DNA from: Bacteroidales bacterium | GTDB lineage: Bacteria; Bacteroidota; Bacteroidia; Bacteroidales; Muribaculaceae | Assembly (NCBI GenBank): GCA_019420545.1 | Contig: JAHZGZ010000331.1 | Span: forward strand, 44,450-56,450 | Direction of reading: 5' to 3' | DNA: 12,001 nucleotides | Shown here: in pieces, positions 1 to 5,755 of the stretch | Position numbering within the stretch: the first letter of the stretch is position 1 | How the letters are laid out: each line of letters opens with the position of its first letter | The notes under the pieces: model-generated | Database searches by the model: none | Told to the model about the DNA's origin: nothing | Seen by the model: the letters and a program-made list of their open reading frames with translations, nothing else | Made by a program: the position numbers and the translations under genes

Positions 1-764
1 GATACCGTGGTCATCGTAGAGTCTGTAGCGACAAACAGACGCAGCCCCGCAGGGTCGAAAGCCGTCTGCATCGTCTCGTCGGAAGTGGAAAGCGAATACA
101 CCCGGCGCATGATGCTGTGGGCATCGGCGATCCATACGGAATGTATCCCAGTGGCAGACGCGCCGCCGACGGAATCGGGAGCACTGTCGCCGATATGCGT
201 TTTCAGTTTCCAGAAATAATCCGTACGGCCATTGTTGGTAATACGTATGTCGCACACATTGATCGGAGCCACGTCGCGGTGTACCTGCTGTCCGAAAGTC
301 ACCACAGCCTCGGTCATCGACCCGAGATCACAGTGTGCGGTCACCGCCGTCTTGTTGCCGCTCATGAGCGATACGGTCGATTTATCCCTGTCAAGCCGGA
401 GAGTAATGTCTGTGGCTCCGTTGAAAGGGATTTCTTTACCGGAAAAAAGACGGTCGTTGATCACCAACACCGGATTGAGCGACGACGAAGGTATCATTAT
501 GCGCACCGATGTGCCGTCGTTGCCTTTCAGTTCAAGGAAGTCGCCATACTGGGTCAGCTCCTCACGCCGCAGTTCGGCCACAAAGTCCAACGTGAAGAGA
601 TCGCCGATTCTCACCGGATTTCCATTATTCAGAATAAGCGTCGTACGCTGCTCAGGCGACTGCTTATGGGCGTGAAACATCACCCCATAGTTCATACCAT
701 GGAGCTGGCACACAGCCACAAAGGATATGATCAAGGTATTTAAAAAGCATTTCAGCCTGAACAT
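1..764 (-). CDS. Secreted ConA/LamG-like protein, probably with a Kelch-type propeller (3' end outside window)
   Basis: The minus strand is open from the ATG at 764 to the window edge, giving the first 254 residues of a longer protein. Residues 1-23 are a signal peptide: basic start (FRLKC), a hydrophobic core (LNTLIISFVAVCQ), then the mature chain. Residues 25-190 alternate hydrophobic and polar stretches as in a beta-sandwich and hold the pattern of Bacteroidetes proteins with an N-terminal concanavalin/laminin G-like domain (for example YGVMFHAHKQSPEQRTTL and a YFWKLKTHIGDSA segment). From about residue 208 the text (VWIADAH, VYSLSTS, then TAFDPAGLRLFV) looks like the first blade of a Kelch-like propeller, which would lie outside the window. 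The role is unknown; an envelope or periplasmic sensing or binding function is inferred. The gene is divergent from hipBA. The coding call is firm, the domain names are moderate. Confidence 0.8.
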   Translation of the reverse strand, partial: MFRLKCFLNTLIISFVAVCQLHGMNYGVMFHAHKQSPEQRTTLILNNGNPVRIGDLFTLDFVAELRREELTQYGDFLELKGNDGTSVRIMIPSSSLNPVLVINDRLFSGKEIPFNGATDITLRLDRDKSTVSLMSGNKTAVTAHCDLGSMTEAVVTFGQQVHRDVAPINVCDIRITNNGRTDYFWKLKTHIGDSAPDSVGGASATGIHSVWIADAHSIMRRVYSLSTSDETMQTAFDPAGLRLFVATDSTMTTV

Positions 765-794
765 CGTATTCACATGTGTGGTAGATTCGACCGA

Positions 795-825
795 TAAAGT
801 TATACAATTAAAACGGCATAATCAA
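795..825 (-). promoter_or_regulatory. Candidate Bacteroidetes promoter for the secreted ConA-like gene
   Basis: On the minus strand a TTG (825-823) is followed after 20 bases by TAACTTTA (802-795), close to the Bacteroidetes -33 TTTG / -7 TAnnTTTG pattern. It would start transcription a little under 30 bases before the ATG at 764. The match is imperfect at both boxes (first T of -33 and last G of -7), so the call is tentative. Confidence 0.4.
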
Positions 826-854
826 GCGCGCACCGCCTATTTTTTCAGCGCGCT
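825..854. repeat. GC-rich inverted repeat in the divergent intergenic region
   Basis: AGCGCGC at 825-831 is repeated in inverted form as GCGCGCT at 848-854, with 16 bases between that include a run of six T. It touches the -33 box of the candidate minus-strand promoter, so it could be a regulator site or a small hairpin. It is not followed by a T run on a strand where a terminator would make sense, as both flanking genes point away from it. The role is unknown. Confidence 0.5.
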
Positions 855-855
855 G

Positions 856-882
856 CCATACAATAAGTCCCATACAATAAGT
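856..882. repeat. Two-copy tandem repeat, period 14
   Basis: The 13-base unit CCATACAATAAGT occurs at 856-868 and again, exactly, at 870-882, with one C between. It lies between the two divergent promoter candidates. It may be a tandem binding site for a regulator or a local slippage duplication. The sequence alone does not decide between these. Confidence 0.7.
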
Positions 883-940
883 TGCGCCCTTGAACTCGGC
901 AGTTGGTCAGCAAAGTCCGGACATGGATTCTATCCCATCA

Positions 941-972
941 TTTGCCAATCTCAAAATAATTGACTATATTTG
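941..972 (+). promoter_or_regulatory. Promoter of the hipBA operon (Bacteroidetes type)
   Basis: TTTG at 941-944 is followed after exactly 20 bases by TATATTTG at 965-972, a full match to the known Bacteroidetes -33 TTTG / -7 TAnnTTTG signal. Transcription should start around 978-981, leaving a short leader of about 15 bases before the ATG at 994. The promoter decides the start of the antitoxin: the in-frame TTG at 970 overlaps the -7 box and cannot be the start, so the ATG at 994 is used. Confidence 0.75.
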
Positions 973-975
973 TAT

Positions 976-996
976 CATAATAATAGCAGTATTATG
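976..996. promoter_or_regulatory. Candidate operator (dyad over hipB start and transcription start)
   Basis: CATAATA (976-982) and its exact inverse TATTATG (990-996) are separated by seven bases. The dyad lies just after the -7 box, spans the expected transcription start and includes the start codon of the antitoxin, the place expected for an autorepressor of an XRE-HipA operon. Binding by the encoded HTH protein is inferred. The surrounding DNA is AT-rich, so chance dyads are easier here than elsewhere. Confidence 0.5.
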
Positions 997-1365
997 CCTA
1001 CAGACACTAATAATACTAATATATTATCTATATTATCCGGCTATGTGCTGGATAATGCGGATGACATTTCCCGGAAAGTTGCCGATAACTTCCGTAAGCG
1101 GCGTGTGGAGAAGAACGTTACCCGGCAACGCATTTCCGAGCTTTCGGGAGTTCCGTTGTCAACTGTAGCACGCTTCGAGCAGAAAGGACTCATAGCATTC
1201 GAATCGCTTATCAAGTTGGCTATGGCATTGGGATATGCTACGGATGTGCGCAATCTGTTCGGCACATCCCAATTCAACACCATGGAGGAACTTGATATGA
1301 TTCGTCGTAAAAGCGGCGACAAAAGAGCATACACTAAGAGCTTATTTAATAATAAATCGAAATAA
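994..1365 (+). CDS. hipB: XRE-family HTH antitoxin (HipB-like)
   Basis: A 123-residue protein with a helix-turn-helix of the XRE/Cro-cI type at about residues 28-82; the helices read TRQRISELSG and PLSTVARFEQ, then FESLIKLAMALGY as the fifth helix. By family it should bind the HipA kinase encoded next, neutralise it, and repress the shared promoter. The start is set at the ATG at 994 because a longer in-frame reading would begin with TTG inside the -7 box. There is no Shine-Dalgarno sequence, which is normal for Bacteroidetes. The stop shares one base with the hipA start (TAATG), so translation is probably coupled. About 27 residues precede the first helix and about 40 basic and polar residues follow the HTH; they may contact HipA. 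Confidence is high for the HTH class and good for the antitoxin role, from the partner gene. Confidence 0.9.
   Translation: MPTDTNNTNILSILSGYVLDNADDISRKVADNFRKRRVEKNVTRQRISELSGVPLSTVARFEQKGLIAFESLIKLAMALGYATDVRNLFGTSQFNTMEELDMIRRKSGDKRAYTKSLFNNKSK
1032..1056. repeat. Inverted repeat inside the hipB 5' coding region, containing TATCC/GGATA half sites
   Basis: ATTATCC (1032-1038) and its exact inverse GGATAAT (1050-1056) are 11 bases apart within codons 13-21 of the antitoxin. The half sites contain TATCC and GGATA, the same halves as the E. coli HipB operator, which however has an 8-base spacer. A ten-base palindrome TAATATATTA lies just upstream at 1017-1026. A second operator for the autorepressor is possible. 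Codon constraints and high AT content could also produce this. Confidence 0.35.
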
Positions 1366-2489
1366 TGAAAAATACCGGGAAACTCAAAGTCATATTTCGC
1401 GAGCAGATGGTCGGGGCTTTGTCGCTTACACCGGATAACCGGCTGAATGTCTTTGAATATGACAAATCATGGCTTGCCAACGGATTCAGCATATCTCCGC
1501 TTGAACTGCCGTTAAAGCCCGGCGTATTTATTGCCAGACCTCAGCCGTTTTATGGTAATTTCGGCATTTTTGAAGACAGTTTGCCTGACGGCTACGGACG
1601 TTATCTTCTTCACAAAACATTGTTACGCAAAGGCATAAACGATTCAGACTTGTCATCATTAGACCGGCTTGCCATTGTGGGCGATAACGGTATGGGCGCA
1701 CTCTCCTACTCGCCGGCGATTAACCTTGAACAGGAAGAACCCGTCACCGATTTTGACATGCTTCAGCAGATTGCTCTTGAAGTATTAAAAGAACAACAGG
1801 ACAATGATGCCGGACTGTTGCTCTACAATAGCGGCAATAGTGGCGGTGCACGTCCGAAAGCGATATTTTCAGATTCGGAAGGACACTGGATAGTCAAGTT
1901 CAGACACACCTACGACCCGACCGATATGGGAATTCAGGAATACCGATACAACGAAATCGCACGAAAATGCGGAATCATTGTGCCAGATTTCCGCCTTATT
2001 AACGGACGCTACTTTGCATCCCGGCGTTTCGACATCGACACCGACGGTAAACGACTTCACACCGCAACGGCAGGCGGTCTGCTATGCATATCGCTTAGAG
2101 AACCGTTTTTGGATTACTCAAATCTTCTCGCACTCACCGGATATATAACACAAAGCCGTGAAGATGTGGAGCAGATGTATCGCCGTATGCTGTTCAATTA
2201 TCTTACGGACAACAAAGATGATCATTGCAAGAATTTCAGTTTCTATGTAGTCAGAGATTCCAACACGGATGCCTGGCATTGGCGTCTTGCACCGGCATAC
2301 GATCTCACGCTATGCACCGAAGGATACAACGGCGAACACGCAACCTCTGTCAATGGTACAGGTCATCCCGGATTATCCGACTTTATCTCAGTCGGTACAA
2401 AAATAAGACTGTCTGAGTCCCGATGCCGCGAGATAATTGAAGAAGTCCGTTCCTGCTGCACCGAAATAACCCGTTATCCTTTCAAATAA
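1365..2489 (+). CDS. hipA: HipA-type serine/threonine kinase toxin
   Basis: A 374-residue protein with both HipA parts: an N-terminal subdomain (about 1-118, including FGIFEDSLPDGYGRYLL at 66-82 and DRLAIVGDNGMGALSY) and the kinase core after it. Visible kinase features are the P-loop-like GGARPK (160-165), a probable ATP-binding lysine in IVKF (K178), the catalytic segment DDHCKN (D285 and N290, matching D309 and N314 of E. coli HipA) and YDL (D313) at the place of the metal-binding aspartate. E. coli HipA phosphorylates glutamyl-tRNA synthetase and causes growth arrest; the target here is not known. The gene is complete, overlaps hipB by one base and shares its promoter. Odd point: the serine that is autophosphorylated in E. 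coli HipA aligns with N158, although S156 and S159 are next to it. No clear terminator follows. Confidence 0.93.
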   Translation: MKNTGKLKVIFREQMVGALSLTPDNRLNVFEYDKSWLANGFSISPLELPLKPGVFIARPQPFYGNFGIFEDSLPDGYGRYLLHKTLLRKGINDSDLSSLDRLAIVGDNGMGALSYSPAINLEQEEPVTDFDMLQQIALEVLKEQQDNDAGLLLYNSGNSGGARPKAIFSDSEGHWIVKFRHTYDPTDMGIQEYRYNEIARKCGIIVPDFRLINGRYFASRRFDIDTDGKRLHTATAGGLLCISLREPFLDYSNLLALTGYITQSREDVEQMYRRMLFNYLTDNKDDHCKNFSFYVVRDSNTDAWHWRLAPAYDLTLCTEGYNGEHATSVNGTGHPGLSDFISVGTKIRLSESRCREIIEEVRSCCTEITRYPFK

Positions 2490-2666
2490 AGCTAAATCAT
2501 GGACGGCAGACAATACATGATAATAGATTAAGGAATGTGACAGCCACACAAGTCGATACATAAGAATATTCCGATTTTTCGCGACCGAGCGAATTTACGG
2601 GATATTAAGGTAGATCTATGCAGTCTTTTGAAGAGCATACCATCTATTGTTAATAAATTTGTATCA
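2490..2666. other. Intergenic region between hipA and the sigma-barrel gene
   Basis: This 177-base AT-rich stretch has no gene I can support. A weak hairpin is possible at 2578-2593 (TTCGC, six-base loop, GCGAA), without a following T run. A TAAATTTG at 2654-2661 resembles a -7 box, but the nearest TTTG (2627-2630) is 23 bases upstream and transcription would begin at the start codon, so I do not call it a promoter. If the sigma factor controls its own gene, its target promoter is expected here and may look different from the housekeeping type. Confidence 0.4.
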
Positions 2667-4214
2667 ATGGATCTAAGACATCTTGTAAAACAATGTCAAA
2701 GTGGCGATAGAGAAGCGTTTGGTATTCTTTATCAGACCTATCTTAACAAGATGCATGAGATTGTGGCATACTACATTCATAATTCCGAAGTAGTATGGGA
2801 CATTCTGCATGATGGATTTCTTATTGCCTTTGTTTCAATAAATTCTTTGAGAAACGCCTCAAAAATAGAAGCATGGCTTACTTCTATAATGAAAAATCTT
2901 GCTCTACAGTATCTTAAAGAAGAATCCAATCATATATCACTCTCCTTATCAGATGTTTCCGTTACGGATGATTTCCATAGTGACAGCAGTCCGACCTACG
3001 AATTGACATGGGAAGAACTTAACAGAATTATCAATCTTCTACCTGAAGGATATGGTAAAGTTTTCCGCCTGGCAGTGCTTGACGGACTGTCACATAAAGA
3101 AATCGGTGCGCTGCTCGGGATAGCGCCCCATTCATCGTCGTCACAACTCGCCCATGCAAAGGCCATGCTGCGTCGAATGATAACAAAATACAAAGTTGGT
3201 ATGGGTATTTTATCCATTGCAGCTATAATTTTAATCCTGTGGTACGGACAGTTCAAGCATAAAAATGACATATTGTCACATCCCATACTCAGCAATAAAA
3301 ATGAAGAAGAAATACAACCTGTCATTGAAACGGTCATCGACAAAGAATTGAAGTGCGACAATATAACAAAAAGAAGAATTACACATAAACCATTATATGC
3401 AGAGTCACAGTTACACGAAAAGACAGCAAACATAACGAAGTCCAATAATGATAGTATAGCAATACAAGAGAATGACAGCCTACCTGATGACACCATGACA
3501 ACCGAGCCATCACATATCATTGACAATGGAAAGCCTGTTGCAAAAGTAGACTTACATCTTGCACAATCTATTGAGAAGCCCAAATGGTCTTTGTCATTGG
3601 CATACACCGGTAACATTGAACAAAACGTAATAAACCGTTACAAAATACCCACACCCGGGATTCCGGACATGGAAGCTCCATCTGGTGAAATCGAAGTAAC
3701 CGAAAAGTCACATCACTACGTACCATTGGTTGTCGGATTGTCGCTTAACAAATCGCTTACATCACGTTGGAGTATAGAAACCGGTTTACGCTATACTTTA
3801 CTTAGATCGGATTTTCACTCAGACAACAACATAAGAACAACAGAGATGGTACAACGCATACATTATATCGGAGTGCCGGTTAAATTCAACTATCGAATAT
3901 TTACACATCGAGGTATCTCTTTGTATGGTCAAGGAGGCGGTACACTCGATATTCCCGTTTATGGAAGACAGTACATAGTGGAATATTTTTCCGAACCCCA
4001 ATCTCTCCATTCGAATAGAGTCTATATCGATGTTCCATTGCAATGGTCGGCAGAGGGCGGTCTTGGCATTCAGTATCATCTTACTCCATCTCTCAGCATT
4101 TATGCAGAGCCGTCTTTCTATTATTATTTCAACCCCCGCTCTGACATTAAAACAATACGTCAGGAAAAGCCGATTGAATTCTCTTTACCAATTGGAATAA
4201 AGATAACATGGTAA
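2667..4214 (+). CDS. ECF sigma factor fused to a transmembrane helix and outer-membrane beta-barrel
   Basis: One uninterrupted 515-residue frame. Residues 4-85 are sigma region 2 (LVKQCQSGDREAFGILY; then DILHDGFLIAFVSI and IEAWLTSIMKNLALQYL). Residues 113-172 are sigma region 4 (LPEGYGKVFRLAVLDGLSHKEIGALLGI, then SSSSQLAHAKAMLRRM). Only a few basic residues later comes a membrane helix (about 178-194, MGILSIAAIILILW). Residues 195-304 are a polar, low-complexity linker rich in N, K, E, S and T. Residues 305-515 look like an outer-membrane barrel of the OMP_b-brl/PorT kind: repeated amphipathic strands, glycine-aromatic pairs, and a final IKITW ending in an aromatic residue as barrel proteins do. 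The ATG at 2667 is preferred over an upstream in-frame TTG at 2628 because it gives the usual sigma N-terminus. Inferred topology: sigma in the cytoplasm, linker across the periplasm, barrel in the outer membrane. Regulated proteolysis to free the sigma part is a guess. Confidence 0.88.
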   Translation: MDLRHLVKQCQSGDREAFGILYQTYLNKMHEIVAYYIHNSEVVWDILHDGFLIAFVSINSLRNASKIEAWLTSIMKNLALQYLKEESNHISLSLSDVSVTDDFHSDSSPTYELTWEELNRIINLLPEGYGKVFRLAVLDGLSHKEIGALLGIAPHSSSSQLAHAKAMLRRMITKYKVGMGILSIAAIILILWYGQFKHKNDILSHPILSNKNEEEIQPVIETVIDKELKCDNITKRRITHKPLYAESQLHEKTANITKSNNDSIAIQENDSLPDDTMTTEPSHIIDNGKPVAKVDLHLAQSIEKPKWSLSLAYTGNIEQNVINRYKIPTPGIPDMEAPSGEIEVTEKSHHYVPLVVGLSLNKSLTSRWSIETGLRYTLLRSDFHSDNNIRTTEMVQRIHYIGVPVKFNYRIFTHRGISLYGQGGGTLDIPVYGRQYIVEYFSEPQSLHSNRVYIDVPLQWSAEGGLGIQYHLTPSLSIYAEPSFYYYFNPRSDIKTIRQEKPIEFSLPIGIKITW

Positions 4215-4311
4215 ATGAATTTGAAAATATAATAAAATAGGTATATACAGTCTTTGATCAAGTATTTCATCTATATGGTGGAATTTTCAACAATCAATCT
4301 ATATTATCAAA

Positions 4312-5736
4312 ATGAAAGCAATAATAAATACGACTACAGTCATCAGTTGCCTGATAATTGCACTTTCACTTATTTCATGCACAGAGGAAACAGGAGCTAC
4401 ACCACTGTATGAGACATCACAAACATACATATCGGGCACACTACCTGTTATGTATATCGAAACTGAGAACCGAAAGCCCATAGTATCCAAAGAAGAATAT
4501 CTCAAGGGCACGTACAGACTCGACCCCATGGGAACAGAGGGAATAGAAGCACTCGGTTCTGAAAACGGCCCTTTGCCCATGCAAATACGCGGCCGAGGTC
4601 ACTCTTCTTGGAAAGCCAGAAAGAAACCCTATAAAATCAAGCTCGATAAAAAGACCGCTATCCTGGGAATGCCCCGGAACAAGCATTGGGCTCTCTTAAA
4701 ACCGGATGAAGGAAATGTCGCCGGTTATGAATTAAGCAGGATTCTGGGTTTAAGATGGGCGCCAAGCCTACGGCCGGTAGAAGTAGTGCTGAACGGCGAT
4801 TACATCGGGCTGTATTTCCTTACCGAGACTATACGCATCGATGAAAACAGAGTGGACATATACGAACAACAGGATCAAGAAACCGATCCCGTGCTAATAA
4901 AGGGAGGTTGGTTGGTGGAAGTTGACAACTATCGAGATGACTGTCAGATTACAATTCCTGAAAACAGCCGCTGGGATATGAATGTGCGCTATCATTCACC
5001 GGAAAATCTCTCTTCAGCTCAATTGCAATGGCTTACCAATGAGTTCAAGGCCATGAACACGGCAATTTATTCCTCGGATAAAACCTCAACTGCATGGGAA
5101 GAATTCATTGATGTGGAAAGTATGGCCCGCTTCTTCATTCTTCAGGAAGTCATGGACAATCCTGACGGATTCCACGGTAGCTTTTATTTACATAAAGACC
5201 TGTCCGACAATGCAAAATGGATAGCAGGCCCGGTATGGGATCTGTCATGCTATCATCGGGAAAAGACCGATTACACATTCCGCATGAAGGTACACTACGG
5301 TTTTACCCCACACTGGATCGGCGAAATAATACAATATGACAGTTTCTGTAAAACTGTGGAAAAAGTATGGAGAGAAGTATATCCCGATAAACTTACCCAA
5401 ATATATACGCATATAGATGAGGTGATGCTCCCTCTTGAAGAGGCATGGAAACATAATTGCGAACGATGGAACTTCGACCCCACAGAAACAGCACCATTCC
5501 TCGCCTCAAGAATAAAAAAATCTTTGGAGCGCAATATGGAGTGGCTGAATCAACATTTACCCGTAAGCAAAGTTTCTTCGAGCATAGCTCCGCTATCCGA
5601 CGGAACGTCTCAGCCAATAATGGTATTCAACCTTCAAGGAATCCATATCGGAACTTATTCAACGGAATCAGAGGCAAGAAGCGCTCTGAAAAAAGGCATA
5701 TATATCATCAACGACAGAAAAGTACAGATTGAGTAA
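4312..5736 (+). CDS. CotH-family protein kinase-like lipoprotein with a type IX-like C-terminal tail
   Basis: A 474-residue protein. A lipoprotein signal is clear: hydrophobic core then LISC (C23 lipidated), followed by TEE, acidic residues that in Bacteroidetes often accompany surface export. The CotH kinase-like domain spans about 85-415: QIRGRGHSSW (91-100), KKPYKIKLDKK (104-114, probable ATP lysine), GDYIGLYFLTE (162-172), DNPDGFHGSFYLHKD (282-296, D285) and GPVWDLS (306-312, D310), matching the two conserved aspartates of CotH. CotH phosphorylates spore-coat proteins in Bacillus; this organism should not sporulate, so the substrate is unknown. The last 38 residues (MVFNLQGIHIGTY to GIYIINDRKVQIE) resemble Bacteroidales secretion tails. 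The gene begins 97 bases after the sigma-barrel gene with no strong promoter between, so co-transcription is likely. It converges on the MBOAT gene, 19 bases away. Confidence 0.9.
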   Translation: MKAIINTTTVISCLIIALSLISCTEETGATPLYETSQTYISGTLPVMYIETENRKPIVSKEEYLKGTYRLDPMGTEGIEALGSENGPLPMQIRGRGHSSWKARKKPYKIKLDKKTAILGMPRNKHWALLKPDEGNVAGYELSRILGLRWAPSLRPVEVVLNGDYIGLYFLTETIRIDENRVDIYEQQDQETDPVLIKGGWLVEVDNYRDDCQITIPENSRWDMNVRYHSPENLSSAQLQWLTNEFKAMNTAIYSSDKTSTAWEEFIDVESMARFFILQEVMDNPDGFHGSFYLHKDLSDNAKWIAGPVWDLSCYHREKTDYTFRMKVHYGFTPHWIGEIIQYDSFCKTVEKVWREVYPDKLTQIYTHIDEVMLPLEEAWKHNCERWNFDPTETAPFLASRIKKSLERNMEWLNQHLPVSKVSSSIAPLSDGTSQPIMVFNLQGIHIGTYSTESEARSALKKGIYIINDRKVQIE

Positions 5737-5755
5737 TCTCGGAGTATGTTTACTT

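Noticed and set aside
117..743. Long plus-strand open frame opposite the secreted ConA-like gene
   Set aside because: It is arginine- and histidine-rich with no domain pattern, and the minus strand encodes a coherent signal-peptide protein. It is an antisense shadow.
970..993. Upstream TTG start for hipB
   Set aside because: The TTG overlaps the -7 box of a full-match promoter, so it would not be transcribed. The ATG at 994 is used.
2618..2653. Eleven-codon open frame (ATG at 2618, stop at 2651-2653) just before the sigma-barrel start
   Set aside because: It could be a leader peptide, but it has no attenuator-like structure or codon signal and such short frames are common by chance.
2627..2661. 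TTTG and TAAATTTG before the sigma-barrel gene as a housekeeping promoter
   Set aside because: The spacer is 23 bases, longer than the 20 seen at hipBA, and transcription would begin at the start codon itself.
5737..5755. Bidirectional terminator between CotH and MBOAT genes
   Set aside because: The 19-base gap has no stem-loop that I can see.
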